A stretch of DNA of 22,724 nt from Anaerolineales bacterium UBA7227 (GTDB lineage Bacteria > Chloroflexota > Anaerolineae > Anaerolineales > Villigracilaceae), in NCBI GenBank assembly GCA_002473085.1, contig DKTP01000075.1, positions 1 to 22,724 on the forward strand, written 5' to 3'. Of the stretch, positions 11,978-21,045 are shown piece by piece. Each line of letters begins with the position of its first letter. Within the stretch, counting starts at the first letter, position 1. The notes beneath the pieces were generated by a model, which saw only the letters and a program-made list of their open reading frames with translations, was not told the origin of the DNA and did no database searches. Both the position numbers and the translations under genes were made by a program.

Positions 11978-13843
11978 CTAAACCAACGAGGTCAGATCGG
12001 GCGGCGGCGTGGAGCGGACCGCCGCGCCCGGCACGACCTCGTCCAGCGCGTGCAGGAGCGCCTCGGTCTCGTTCTGCTCCGCCAGCCGCGCCAGTTCGTT
12101 CAGCGTATTGTCCAACTGCGCGCCCTCCACCGCCTCGTCCGATTCGACGCGCACGATCTCTGGATGCGAGGTCGGCGAGAAACTCATGCTGTCGTCCGAG
12201 AGATCCTCGGTCAATTTTTCGCCGGGACGGATACCCGTGAACTCGATCTCGATATCGCGCCCGGGCTCGAGTCCCGAAAGACGGATCAAATCCTCGACCA
12301 GGTCCAGGATCCGCACGGGCTGTCCCATGTTCAGGAAGAAGACCTCGCCGCCCGTCCCCATCGCCGCGGATTGCAGCACCAGATGCACGGCCTCGGGGAT
12401 GGTCATAAAGTAACGCTGCATGTCGGGATGCGTCACCGTGACGGGCCCGCCGCGCGCGATCTGACGTTTGAAGCGCGGCACCACGCTCCCGCGGCTGCCG
12501 AGCACATTGCCAAAGCGGACGACCGAATACGCCCGTCCCATGCGGTGCGCGGCGTTGAGGACGATCATCTCCGCGAGACGCTTCGTCGCGCCCATCACGC
12601 TGGCGGGACGGATGGCCTTGTCCGTCGAGATCATCACGAGTCGTTCCACTGAGTATTTGATCGCGATCTCGACGAGGTTGCGCGTCCCCAGCACGTTGTT
12701 CGTCACCGCCTCCGCGACGTTGGCCTCCATCAACGGGACGTGTTTGTGCGCCGCGGCGTGGAACGTCACCTGCGGGCGATACTCCGCAAAGACGGCCTCG
12801 AGCCGCGCCGCGTCGCGCACGTCGGCGATGACGGGATGCAGCGACAGCGACGGGAAATCGTCGCGCAACTCGAGCAGGGCTTCGAAGATGCTGTTCTCTC
12901 CGTGACCGAGCAGGGTCAACTCGGAAGGCATCCAGCGCGCGATCTGCCGCGCGAGTTCGCGCCCGATCGAGCCGCCCGCGCCGGTGACGAGGACGCGCTT
13001 CCCGTTCAGGGAGGAACCGATGAGGCGCTCGTCTATCGTGGCGGGATCGCGGCGCAGCAGGTCGGTGATGTCCACTTCGCGCAGGCGGTTCACGCTGACC
13101 TTCCCGCCGATGAGTTCGTTCATGCCGGGCATCGTCCGCGAGGGGATGCCCCTCCTGCGGCAGGTGTCCGTGATCTGGCGGACCAGTTTGCCCGACGCGG
13201 ACGGGATGGCGATCACCACTTCGTCCACCCGGCGGTTGGCGAGGACGGATTCCAGATCCGTCACCTTGCCGATGACGCGCACGCCGTAAATCTCGTGCCG
13301 CTGTTTGGCGGGATCGTCGTCGAGGAAACCGATGGGAGTCAGGTCGAGTTGGTTCGTCTTTTGCAGTTCGCGGGCCACCAGCGCGCCCGCGTCGCCCGCG
13401 CCGATGATGAGGGCGCGCCGTCCCTTGTCCACGCGGGAGGCGGACTGCTCGCTGAGGATGCGCAGGGCGAAGCGCGAGCCGCCGATCAGGACGAGCGAGA
13501 ACAGCCAGTCAATGACGAGGGCGGTGCGCGGCATCCCCGGCTGGACGAGTCCCGCCGCGATCAGCGCCAGCATCACGCCGCCCGTCAGGACGGACGCGGT
13601 GGAGACCGCCACCGCGATCAGTTTCAGTTCGTTCGTGCTGGCGTACATCCACAGGCGGCGGTAGAGTCCGAAAAAATAATAGGTGGGGATTTTGACCAGC
13701 AACGCCACGCCCGACATGATGAGGATGGCGGGAAAATAAAACGACATCTGCCCCACGTCGTAACGCAGCGCGAAACTCCCCAACACAGAAACGATGATGA
13801 GGACGAAATCGCCGATGACAACGAAACGATTGCGAAGTTTCAT
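11978..13843 (-). CDS. CapD/FlaA1/PglF-type membrane nucleotide-sugar 4,6-dehydratase
   Basis: A 621-residue protein. The ATG at 13843 was preferred over a GTG at 13873, which would overlap the upstream gene. Seen: four N-terminal membrane helices (about residues 8-125); a first nucleotide-binding fold with I-I-G-A-G-D-A-G (146-153); and a second, catalytic SDR domain with V-T-G-A-G-G-S-I-G (286-294), I-S-T-D-K-A (405-410) and V-M-G-A-T-K-R (416-422). M417 and K421 replace the usual Tyr-x-x-x-Lys, as in WbpM, PglF and FlaA1. A C-terminal F-T-G-I-R-P-G-E-K-L (535-544) also fits. These enzymes convert UDP-GlcNAc to a 4-keto-6-deoxy sugar, the first step to bacillosamine- or QuiNAc/FucNAc-type residues. 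Which sugar is made cannot be read. Confidence 0.92.
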   Translation of the reverse strand: MKLRNRFVVIGDFVLIIVSVLGSFALRYDVGQMSFYFPAILIMSGVALLVKIPTYYFFGLYRRLWMYASTNELKLIAVAVSTASVLTGGVMLALIAAGLVQPGMPRTALVIDWLFSLVLIGGSRFALRILSEQSASRVDKGRRALIIGAGDAGALVARELQKTNQLDLTPIGFLDDDPAKQRHEIYGVRVIGKVTDLESVLANRRVDEVVIAIPSASGKLVRQITDTCRRRGIPSRTMPGMNELIGGKVSVNRLREVDITDLLRRDPATIDERLIGSSLNGKRVLVTGAGGSIGRELARQIARWMPSELTLLGHGENSIFEALLELRDDFPSLSLHPVIADVRDAARLEAVFAEYRPQVTFHAAAHKHVPLMEANVAEAVTNNVLGTRNLVEIAIKYSVERLVMISTDKAIRPASVMGATKRLAEMIVLNAAHRMGRAYSVVRFGNVLGSRGSVVPRFKRQIARGGPVTVTHPDMQRYFMTIPEAVHLVLQSAAMGTGGEVFFLNMGQPVRILDLVEDLIRLSGLEPGRDIEIEFTGIRPGEKLTEDLSDDSMSFSPTSHPEIVRVESDEAVEGAQLDNTLNELARLAEQNETEALLHALDEVVPGAAVRSTPPPDLTSLV

Positions 13844-13854
13844 GCCCCGCCCGC

Positions 13855-14778
13855 CTATGACTCCTTCATCCACTCCGCCGTCCTCGCCAGCCCGTCGGTC
13901 AGCGAGACCTCGGCGCGGAAGCCGATCGTCTCTGCGGCTTTTTGCGGACTGCCGATGGAGCGATAGATGTCGCCCGCGCGCGGCGCGGCGAATTCGGGCG
14001 CAGGCGCGGACGGGAACAGGTCCTGCAAAATTTCCACGAGGTCGAGGATGCGCGTCTCGTTTCCCGTGCAGATGTTGAACACGCCTCCCGGCGCGGACGG
14101 GTGGGCGGCCGCGACAAAATTGGCGCGCACCACGTCCCCGACGAAGATCAGGTCGCGCGTCTGGCCGCCGTCGCCGAAGATGGTGACAGGCTTGTTGTCG
14201 AGCAGGCGGCGGATGAAGATCGGCACGGCCGCGGCGTATTGCGAATCGGGTCGCTGGCGCGGCCCGTAGACGTTGAAGTAGCGCAAGCCGACGACTTCCA
14301 CTCCGAATGAGGCAGTGTAAAGCTGGCCGTAGATTTCATCCACGCGCTTGGAGGCGGCGTAGGGCGAGAGCGGACGGAGCGGAGTCTCCTCGGAGAGCGG
14401 GTAGGCGTCCGAATCGCCGTAGACCGCCGCGCTGGAGGCGAAGACGACGCGCTTCACGCCGTGTTTGCGCGCGGCCTCCAGCAGCGACGCGGTGCCCGTC
14501 ACGTTCACGTCGAAGCAGTCGAGCGGCTCCTGCATGGATTGGGGGACGGAGACGAACGCGGCCTGGTGGAAGACCGTCTCGACGCCGCGGCAGGCCTCGG
14601 TCAGGCGCGAGGCGTCGCGCAGGTCGGCCTCCACGATCTCCACGTCGAGTCCGTCGAGATTGCCGCGTTTGCCGGTCGAGAAGTTGTCGAGGACGCGGAC
14701 GCGGTCGCCGCGTTCGAGCAGTCCGCGCACGATGTGCGAGCCGATGAATCCCGCGCCGCCGGTGACGAGTACGTTCAT
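13855..14778 (-). CDS. NAD-dependent nucleotide-sugar epimerase/dehydratase (GalE-like, extended SDR)
   Basis: A 307-residue protein of normal length. The ATG at 14778 has GGGAGG about 9 bases upstream. Seen: V-T-G-G-A-G-F-I-G-S-H (5-15), the NAD-binding loop; D-N-F-S-T-G-K (31-37); A-S-S-A-A-V-Y-G (114-121), with the catalytic Ser; and Y-A-A-S-K (140-144), the YxxxK pair; then R-Y-F-N-V-Y-G-P-R. This places it among UDP-glucose/UDP-GlcNAc 4-epimerases and relatives. The five-base spacing from the sugar transferase gene makes it part of the polysaccharide operon. It probably supplies UDP-Gal, UDP-GalNAc or a similar precursor; the exact substrate is open. Confidence 0.9.
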   Translation of the reverse strand: MNVLVTGGAGFIGSHIVRGLLERGDRVRVLDNFSTGKRGNLDGLDVEIVEADLRDASRLTEACRGVETVFHQAAFVSVPQSMQEPLDCFDVNVTGTASLLEAARKHGVKRVVFASSAAVYGDSDAYPLSEETPLRPLSPYAASKRVDEIYGQLYTASFGVEVVGLRYFNVYGPRQRPDSQYAAAVPIFIRRLLDNKPVTIFGDGGQTRDLIFVGDVVRANFVAAAHPSAPGGVFNICTGNETRILDLVEILQDLFPSAPAPEFAAPRAGDIYRSIGSPQKAAETIGFRAEVSLTDGLARTAEWMKES

Positions 14779-14783
14779 GCTGC

Positions 14784-16244
14784 CTACCTCCCGCCCGCGC
14801 GCACGACCGTGCCGATGGTGCGGAGGACGATTTGGATGTCCATCATTAAAGTGCGATGTTTGATGTAATAGAGATCGTATTCGAGTTTGACCGCCGTCTC
14901 GGTGACGTTGGCGACGTAGCCATAGTTAATCTGCGCCCAGCCGGTGAGTCCGGGCTTGGTCAGGAGACGGGCGCGGTAGAAGGGGATCTGCCGCTGGAAC
15001 TCGGCCACCAATTCGGGGCGCTCGGCACGCGGCCCGACGAGGCTCATCTCGCCGTTGACGACGTTCCAGAATTGCGGCAGTTCGTCGAGGCGCGTTTTGC
15101 GGAGGAAGTTTCCGACGCGCGTGACGCGCGGGTCGTTCTCTGTGGCGAGGCGCGGCTTGCCGTCCACTTCGGCGTCTTTGAACATGGTGCGGAATTTTCG
15201 GATGTTGAAGATCCGTCCGCCCCTGCCAAAACGAGACTGGGTGTAGAAAATGGGAAAGCCGCTGTCAATGACGATCGCCGGCGCGATGAACGGAAACAGG
15301 ATGCAGAGCAGCGCCAGGCCGGCCAGCCCGCCGACGATGTCGAGCAGGCGTTTGAACATTTCGTAGAAGCCGCTCACGCGCGCCTGGTCCACGAAGGAAC
15401 GGATGAGCCAGTCGGAATCGAGGTGCTGGATGGGGACGCGTCCCGTCATTTCCTCGTACATCGTGGGCATGGGGATGATCTCCACGCCGCTCTCCTGCGC
15501 GTCGAGGATGCGCTGGAAGGTGATGCCGCGCATCGCGCCCATGATGCCGATGACGATGTCGGAGACGCGTTGTTCTTCCAGCGTCTGGAGTAATCGGTCG
15601 CTGTTCCCGAAGACGGGATACCCTTCGTAAGTCTTGCCGGCCTTCTCGCGGTCGTCGTCAATGAAGCCGATGAAATGGAAGGGCGGCGGGTTCATGGATT
15701 TGTAGAGGCGGGCCAGCGTCCGTCCCGCCTTGCCCGCGCCGACGACGAGAATGCGGCGCTGGAGTCCCGACGAGGTGTAGAGGCGGATGTAGAGCAGGCG
15801 CCAGAGCAGCGTCAGGAGCGAGGCGATGAGCAGGAACGCGCCCACAAGGACGCGAGGCAAAGATTCGAAGGATTTGGCGTTGGAAGAAAAGATAAAAAAC
15901 AGGGAATACAGCATCAACCCCAAAATCGCCGAGAGCAAAATGCCGCGCAAAGTCAGTCCGCGATGCGACGAAACGCGCGGATCATACAATTCCACCAGAA
16001 AGACGACCCAAACCAAAGGCAGGACATAAAACCAGAAAGGAACGTCGGCGCTGGGAAAGAACTTCATGGCGCGCAGCGGAGGAATGCCGCTGGCGATCAA
16101 TTTGTACCAGGCATATCCCAACCAGGAATAATAAGCGCCGATTCCCGCGAGCGAAGCCGCGATCAGATCGCCGACAAAGAGTATCGTGCGATGCTCGCTC
16201 GACCTTAAACGCAGGCTGATCGGCCGGGTGGGACGTTCAGCCAT
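14784..16244 (-). CDS. Polyprenyl-phosphate sugar-1-phosphate transferase (WbaP/WcaJ-type initiating glycosyltransferase)
   Basis: A 486-residue protein. Seen: four to five N-terminal membrane helices (about 20-155), a CoA-binding-like Rossmann domain with V-V-G-A-G-K-A-G (167-174), another membrane segment (about 300-325), and the catalytic bacterial sugar-transferase domain. That domain has K-F-R-T-M (350-354), L-D-E-L-P-Q-F-W-N-V (386-395), S-L-V-G-P-R-A-E-R-P-E (401-411), G-L-T-G-W-A-Q and D-L-Y-Y-I-K (457-462). The family transfers a sugar phosphate from a UDP-sugar to undecaprenyl phosphate, starting a repeat unit of capsule or exopolysaccharide. The gene overlaps the upstream GT2 gene by 8 bases, so both are probably coupled. 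The donor sugar cannot be deduced. Confidence 0.93.
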   Translation of the reverse strand: MAERPTRPISLRLRSSEHRTILFVGDLIAASLAGIGAYYSWLGYAWYKLIASGIPPLRAMKFFPSADVPFWFYVLPLVWVVFLVELYDPRVSSHRGLTLRGILLSAILGLMLYSLFFIFSSNAKSFESLPRVLVGAFLLIASLLTLLWRLLYIRLYTSSGLQRRILVVGAGKAGRTLARLYKSMNPPPFHFIGFIDDDREKAGKTYEGYPVFGNSDRLLQTLEEQRVSDIVIGIMGAMRGITFQRILDAQESGVEIIPMPTMYEEMTGRVPIQHLDSDWLIRSFVDQARVSGFYEMFKRLLDIVGGLAGLALLCILFPFIAPAIVIDSGFPIFYTQSRFGRGGRIFNIRKFRTMFKDAEVDGKPRLATENDPRVTRVGNFLRKTRLDELPQFWNVVNGEMSLVGPRAERPELVAEFQRQIPFYRARLLTKPGLTGWAQINYGYVANVTETAVKLEYDLYYIKHRTLMMDIQIVLRTIGTVVRAGGR

Positions 16245-17235
16245 TCGCGCTCCACAAGGAGGAGATCAAACTCCACAACAACGCGCCGCCCCACGAAAAA
16301 TGGATGGTCATGATCGCGAGCGGAAAACCGAGCGCCAAAGCGGGCTGTTTGCGTTTGACGGCCTGCTGGATTCCCGCCGCGAACAAAATGAAAATGTAGA
16401 CCAGCAATTCCAGCGCCAGCAGCGCCCGCGCCGGCGGCCAAAACGAAAGCGCCAGCAGAAGAACGACGCTCGCCACAAAAACGGGCGGGATAAATTGCCT
16501 CCAGCGCAGCGTTTCGGGATAGCGGCGCAACATGCGCGCCTTCCAAAATCCATAACGGGCGTACTGCCGCGCCAGGGCGCCGAAATCGGAACGCGCAAAA
16601 TAGACCGAGCGGATGCGCGGGTCGAGCCAGACGGTCTTTCCCGCCCGCCGCACGCGGACGTTGAACTCGTAATCTTCGTTGGACAAAAGCGACTCGTCGA
16701 ACGCGCCGATCTCCTCGACAAGGGATTTCCGGTACGCTCCAAACGGGACGGTGTCCACCGCGCCCGCCTCGGGCTTCAGACGGTAAGCCGCGTCCCCCGC
16801 CCCGAGCGGATGCGCCGCCGCGGCCGCGATCCCCGCCGCGATCCAGCCCGGCGCGCCCGGCTGGATCTCCCACACCCCGCCCACGTTCGCGCCGCGGCCC
16901 TCCTCCAGCGCGCGGACGCAGTTCTCCACATAGTCGGGATAGGGCTTCGAGTGCGCGTCCATGCGGACAATGATCTCGCCCTGCGCGGCTTCGATGGCGC
17001 GGTTCAACGCGGCCGGGATGGCGCGCGCCCTGTTTTCCACCACGCGCACCGCGAGTTCAGGGTGGAGGCGTTGAAAATCCGCGATCACCGCGCGGGTCCG
17101 GTCCGTGGACATGGAATCCGAGATCACCGCTTCCATCTCGGCGCGGGGAAACGTCTGTCCGTGAATGGCGGACAGCGTATCGCCGATGGTGGCTTCCTCG
17201 TTGTAGCAGGGAATGATCACAGAGACTTTAGGCAT
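16237..17235 (-). CDS. Family 2 glycosyltransferase with C-terminal membrane helices
   Basis: A 332-residue protein. The ATG at 17235 was chosen because the GT-A fold begins at once: V-S-V-I-I-P-C-Y-N-E-E (4-14). The preceding open sequence is non-coding-like. Seen: the D-A-H metal-site variant of the usual DxD (residues 93-95), F-G-A-Y-R-K (165-170), N-E-D-Y-E-F (186-191) as the catalytic-base region, then three C-terminal membrane helices (about 245-325). This resembles membrane-bound GT2 enzymes that build exopolysaccharides, including succinoglycan-type transferases. It is the first gene of the polysaccharide operon and has no clear Shine-Dalgarno. Donor and acceptor are unknown. Confidence 0.9.
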   Translation of the reverse strand: MPKVSVIIPCYNEEATIGDTLSAIHGQTFPRAEMEAVISDSMSTDRTRAVIADFQRLHPELAVRVVENRARAIPAALNRAIEAAQGEIIVRMDAHSKPYPDYVENCVRALEEGRGANVGGVWEIQPGAPGWIAAGIAAAAAHPLGAGDAAYRLKPEAGAVDTVPFGAYRKSLVEEIGAFDESLLSNEDYEFNVRVRRAGKTVWLDPRIRSVYFARSDFGALARQYARYGFWKARMLRRYPETLRWRQFIPPVFVASVVLLLALSFWPPARALLALELLVYIFILFAAGIQQAVKRKQPALALGFPLAIMTIHFSWGGALLWSLISSLWSANG

Positions 17236-17285
17236 GGCTGTTGCGCGTTGTAGCGCCGTTTGCGGAGCGCGTAAATGCGGACGGT

Positions 17286-17294
17286 ATTGTACCA
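17286..17294 (-). promoter_or_regulatory. Extended -10 promoter for the polysaccharide operon
   Basis: On the minus strand, TGGTACAAT (17294 down to 17286) is an extended -10 element. It lies about 50 bases before the GT2 ATG, giving a leader of about 44 bases. No good -35 was found, as expected for extended -10 promoters. A near-identical TGATACAAT precedes ridA. This would drive the whole run of genes to 8417. Confidence 0.45.
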
Positions 17295-17320
17295 CTGCGC
17301 GCGAACGCCCCCCGATTAGT

Positions 17321-17704
17321 TCAGACAAGCGCGACGGCTTCAATCTCCACCAGCGCGCCTTTGGGAAGTCCGGCCGCGGCCACAGCGCTGCGGGCGGGCG
17401 GCTCATCGGGGAAAAATTCCGCGTAAATGGCGTTCATGGCCGCGAAGTTCGCCATATCTGTGAGAAAAACGGTCGTTTTGACCACGCGTCCGAGGCTGGA
17501 ACCGGCGGCTTCAAGGACGCTCTTCAAATTGGTCAATACCTGGCGCGTCTGCTCTTCGACCCCGCCCGCGACCATCTCCATCGTGGACGGGTCCAGCCCG
17601 ATTTGTCCCGCGGTGAAAACCAGCCCGTCTGCGCGGACGGCTTGCGAATACGGCCCAATGGCTCGCGGGGCGTTGGGAGTGAAAACGATGGTTTTTGCAG
17701 TCAT
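17321..17704 (-). CDS. ridA: RidA family enamine/imine deaminase
   Basis: A 127-residue protein, typical length. Seen: G-P-Y-S-Q (17-21), F-T-A-G-Q-I-G (30-36), R-V-V-K-T-T-V-F-L-T-D (73-83) and P-P-A-R-S-A-V (102-108), with R105 at the catalytic arginine position, then L-P-K-G-A-L-V-E-I-E-A (113-123), including E120. RidA hydrolyses 2-aminoacrylate and related reactive imines released by PLP enzymes. The ATG has AAGGAGAGG upstream. It is transcribed toward the polysaccharide operon but separated from it by 85 bases holding another promoter. The PLP-dependent desulfhydrase at 8779-9744 would generate a natural RidA substrate. Confidence 0.93.
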   Translation of the reverse strand: MTAKTIVFTPNAPRAIGPYSQAVRADGLVFTAGQIGLDPSTMEMVAGGVEEQTRQVLTNLKSVLEAAGSSLGRVVKTTVFLTDMANFAAMNAIYAEFFPDEPPARSAVAAAGLPKGALVEIEAVALV

Positions 17705-17740
17705 GGAACCTCTCCTTGAAATTTTAGTTTCGGTTAAGGA

Positions 17741-17749
17741 ATTGTATCA
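17741..17749 (-). promoter_or_regulatory. Extended -10 promoter for ridA
   Basis: On the minus strand, TGATACAAT (17749 down to 17741) is an extended -10, giving a leader of about 30 bases that contains a strong Shine-Dalgarno. No -35 at standard spacing was found. Confidence 0.45.
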
Positions 17750-17775
17750 TCCATCCAATGTACTCGGATTACAAG

Positions 17776-17807
17776 AAAACCAGGTTTCTCATAGAAACCT
17801 GGTTTTT
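17776..17807 (-). terminator. Terminator of the partner-switching operon
   Basis: A perfect 14-bp stem (17776-17789 with 17793-17806) and a three-base loop lie just after the phosphatase stop codon at 17815. On the minus strand the stem ends in a run of T residues (TTTT, then CTTGT). The other strand also has a T-rich tail, so it may work in both directions. It separates this operon from ridA. Confidence 0.8.
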
Positions 17808-17814
17808 GTAAAAA

Positions 17815-20800
17815 TCAAACCCGCCTCGCCGCCAGCATGGTGAGATCGTCGGACGGCGGCGCGTCGCCCGCGAAATCGTCGAGGGCAGATTCGACCGCGC
17901 GGATCGTCTCGTCGGCGGAGGCGGCTTCCTGCCAGCCGAGGGCGCGCAGCAGGCGCTCCTCGCCAAACATGTCGCCCTCGAGGTTGAAGGCCTCGGTCAA
18001 ACCGTCAGTGTAGAACAGCAGGGATTCGCCCGCCTCGAGTCGGATGGTCCGTTCCTCGATTCGGGAATCTTCCGAGGCGCCGAGGGCTACGCCCGTGCGC
18101 GCCAATTTTTCGAGAGAATCGCGGCGCGTCCAAAGCGGCGGATTGTGGCCCGCGTTGGCGTAGGTCAGTTCGCCCGTGTTCAGATCCAGCACGGCATAGA
18201 CGGCGGTGACGAACATGCCCTGTTTCGTGTCGGGCAGGAGCAACTCGTTCACGCGTCGCAGGGCTTCGGCGGGAGACGAGGTCTCCGCAGCCGCGGCGCG
18301 GACGAGGGTGCGCGTCAACGCCATGAACAGGGCGGCGGGCATGCCCTTGTCGGCCACGTCGGCGATGAAGAGTCCCAGGCGGTCGTTCGGGAGTTCGATC
18401 ACGTCGTAGAAGTCGCCGCCCACCTGGCGGGCGGTGCGCCAGCGGGCTGCAAACTGCCATTGCGGATGCGTCGGCAGGACTTCAGGGATGAAGGTCTGCT
18501 GGATCTGGCGCGCCAACTGGACTTCGGTCTCGAGGCGTTCGCGGACGACCATCTCTTTTTGCAGGCGGTCGTTTTGGATGGCGAGAGCGGCCTGCTGGGC
18601 GATGCCGCTGACGATCTCCGCGCGGCGGGAGCGGAAGCGCAGCCCGCCGGGGCTTTCCTCCGCCACCAGGACGCCGAAGAAGTCGTTTTTGATGGAGAGC
18701 GGGACGAACATCAGGAGCGGGGAACTGTCGCTGTAGACGGAAGCCAGCTCCCAGTCCGCGTGAGGCGTGAGAGCCGACCAGGTTTCGGGCGCGGCGTCCG
18801 GGTCGATCTTCCGCACGTGGAGGCGGTTGGCCTCGCAGACGGCGTCGAGCAGGGCAAATTCGCCCGGGGCGAAGTCGCGGCGGAGCGTCTCGTCGGCCTC
18901 GTCGAATCCGTATCGCTGCGCGGGCGTGTAGCGGTCGTGATCGGCGTCGTAGAGATAGAGCAACGTCCGACGCACGCCCACGAGGATGGGCAGGATGCGG
19001 ACGATGGCGCCGAGGATCTCGTCGAGGTCGCCCATGCTGACGACGGCCTGCGCCACCTGTAACAGCGCGGCGGAGGCGTAGGCCTGTTCTTGCGCCTGGT
19101 CGTAGAGACGCGTGTTTTCGATGGCGACCGCAGCGTAACTGGCGAAGGTGGACAGCATTTTCTGCGTTTCGTGACCAAAGCGTCCGGGCGTGTGGTGCGC
19201 GAGCGTGATAACTCCGAGCGGCTGGTTGCCAATGCGCAGGGGCGCGGCGATGGCCGAGTAGTCTGCCGAGAAGCCCGCCGCGATGCCCGAAGGCCAGGAG
19301 GGGTCTTTGGGCCGGCGAATGACAGGTTCATCGGCCAGGAGCGCGGCCATCATGGCGGCGGAGGCGTCGGGATTGTCGCGGCGCGCCTGTTCGAGGGCCT
19401 CTATGTCGCCGTTGGAACAGGCCGCGAGGTAGAGGTCGCTTTCGCCGATGAGCCAGATGGCGGAAATGTCGACCGGCAGATTGCGTCCCAGTTCGGTGAG
19501 GATGGCTTGCAGCGATTCGTCGAGGCCGACGTTGTCGGAGAGCAGGCCGGCCACTTCGCGCAGGCTGTCGGCTACGCGGCGGCGCCATTGTTCGGCGGCG
19601 TACAGGTCGGCGTTGTGGATGGCGGCCGCGATGTTGTCGGCGACAGCCTCGAAGATGAAGCGGTCGTCTTCGGTGAAGGCGTTCAGCCGCCCGGTCTGAA
19701 TGTCGAGCAGGCCGACGACCTCGCCGTCGTAGATCAGCGGCACGCACAGTTCGGCGCGGATGTCTTTCGGCGGGAGCGGCGACGGCACGTGGCGCGGCTC
19801 TTTCGTCACGTCGTTGGCAAGCACGGTCTCGCCGTTGCGCGCCACCCACGGGAGGATGCCGTGCGCGTCGTCGAGCGAAAGGGTATATTTTTCGAGTCGT
19901 TTGCTGCGCCGCCCGCTCCCCGCTTCGTATTCGATGGCGCGGCGGTTGCGATGCACCGAGAACATGTGGACGTGGGGAAAGCCAAACCTGCGCTGGATGC
20001 GGCGCGCGGTGTTGCGCATCAGTTCGCGCAGTTCGAGCGAGGAGGTCACGCCTTTGCTCACTTCGGCGATCAGGCTCAACTGGTCGGCGCGGCGGCGCAG
20101 GTCGCCATAGAGACGCGCGCCCTCGACCGCGCGCGCGACCGAATCGGCCAGCGCCTCCAGCACAAGCAGGTCGTTGGGGTGGAAGGCCTGCGGCTGGTCG
20201 CTTTGCACATCCAGCACGCCCAGGACGCGTTCTTCGATCTTCAGCGGCAGGGCGACTTCGGAGCGCGTTTCGGGCAGGAGGTGGATGAAGCGGTAGCGCG
20301 CGTCCTGGCGGACGTCTTCGCTGAGGACGCGTTCCCCCGTCTGCGCGGCCTGCCCGACCAGGCCCTTGCCGAGGACGGCGTCCACCACGATGTTTTTTTT
20401 CCCGCGCCGCGACCCCGACGCGCTGGCGCGGAATCGAAGCGTTTCGGCGCCCGGTTTGAGCGTGAAGAAGGCGACGTAATAGTAGTTGAAGGTCTTTTGG
20501 ATGAGAGAGGCGACGCGGCGCGCCAGTTCGTCAAGTTCGAGCACGTTGGCGATCTGCGCGCTCACTTTGCGGACGAGGTTCAGTTGTTCGAGACGAAAAC
20601 GCTCGACCGCAGCGCGGTGCGAGGCGTAGAGGCCGATCGCGATGATAGACGATAATCCTTCCAGGATGTCCAGTTCTTCCGCGCGAAAGGGTTCGGCGCG
20701 TGCGACCATCAACGCGCCCATCGTCACGCCCTGGTCGGCGATGGGCAGCGCCACCCACTGGCGCGCCGCTTTCGGGCCTGAGCGGACGACCTGCCCGCTG

Positions 20801-21045
20801 TTCCAGGCGCGGCGCAGCCCGCCAGCGGGAGGTTCGGCGGGAAAGAGCGGGGCAGATTCGCGGTCGGGGAGGTGGAAGAGGCCTCCGTCCAGCCAGAGCG
20901 AGACGCGCCCATCAATGAGGCGGCGCGCCATCTTGAGGATGCGTTCCTGCTGGGCGGCGAGGGAATCGGCGTTCGCCAGTTCTTCTCCCAGGCTGGCCAG
21001 CCGGCGCCATTCCGAAAGATTGGGGGAATCCTGCGCGGCGGTCAT
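17815..21045 (-). CDS. Multi-GAF PP2C serine phosphatase (RsbU/SpoIIE-type)
   Basis: A 1076-residue soluble protein. The start ATG overlaps the anti-sigma factor stop (ATGA at 21045-21042). Five GAF-type sensor regions can be traced: about 20-145 (degenerate), 165-315, 330-480, 500-650 and 665-825. They are joined by helical linkers, and a coiled-coil Q-L-A-R-Q-I-Q-Q-T-F-I-P (843-854) leads to the PP2C domain. Phosphatase features are G-G-D-F-Y-D (876-881), I-A-D-V-A-D-K-G (894-901), N-A-G-H-N-P-P (964-970), Y-T-D-G (1012-1015) and S-D-D-L-T (1065-1069), with all metal-binding aspartates present. Such enzymes dephosphorylate a STAS antagonist to release a sigma factor from its kinase. GAF ligands are unknown. 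Confidence 0.92.
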   Translation of the reverse strand: MTAAQDSPNLSEWRRLASLGEELANADSLAAQQERILKMARRLIDGRVSLWLDGGLFHLPDRESAPLFPAEPPAGGLRRAWNSGQVVRSGPKAARQWVALPIADQGVTMGALMVARAEPFRAEELDILEGLSSIIAIGLYASHRAAVERFRLEQLNLVRKVSAQIANVLELDELARRVASLIQKTFNYYYVAFFTLKPGAETLRFRASASGSRRGKKNIVVDAVLGKGLVGQAAQTGERVLSEDVRQDARYRFIHLLPETRSEVALPLKIEERVLGVLDVQSDQPQAFHPNDLLVLEALADSVARAVEGARLYGDLRRRADQLSLIAEVSKGVTSSLELRELMRNTARRIQRRFGFPHVHMFSVHRNRRAIEYEAGSGRRSKRLEKYTLSLDDAHGILPWVARNGETVLANDVTKEPRHVPSPLPPKDIRAELCVPLIYDGEVVGLLDIQTGRLNAFTEDDRFIFEAVADNIAAAIHNADLYAAEQWRRRVADSLREVAGLLSDNVGLDESLQAILTELGRNLPVDISAIWLIGESDLYLAACSNGDIEALEQARRDNPDASAAMMAALLADEPVIRRPKDPSWPSGIAAGFSADYSAIAAPLRIGNQPLGVITLAHHTPGRFGHETQKMLSTFASYAAVAIENTRLYDQAQEQAYASAALLQVAQAVVSMGDLDEILGAIVRILPILVGVRRTLLYLYDADHDRYTPAQRYGFDEADETLRRDFAPGEFALLDAVCEANRLHVRKIDPDAAPETWSALTPHADWELASVYSDSSPLLMFVPLSIKNDFFGVLVAEESPGGLRFRSRRAEIVSGIAQQAALAIQNDRLQKEMVVRERLETEVQLARQIQQTFIPEVLPTHPQWQFAARWRTARQVGGDFYDVIELPNDRLGLFIADVADKGMPAALFMALTRTLVRAAAAETSSPAEALRRVNELLLPDTKQGMFVTAVYAVLDLNTGELTYANAGHNPPLWTRRDSLEKLARTGVALGASEDSRIEERTIRLEAGESLLFYTDGLTEAFNLEGDMFGEERLLRALGWQEAASADETIRAVESALDDFAGDAPPSDDLTMLAARRV

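Noticed and set aside
12740..13966. A 408-codon + strand frame opposite the dehydratase gene
   Set aside because: It is a His/Asp/Arg-rich antisense shadow; the dehydratase on the other strand has all family motifs.
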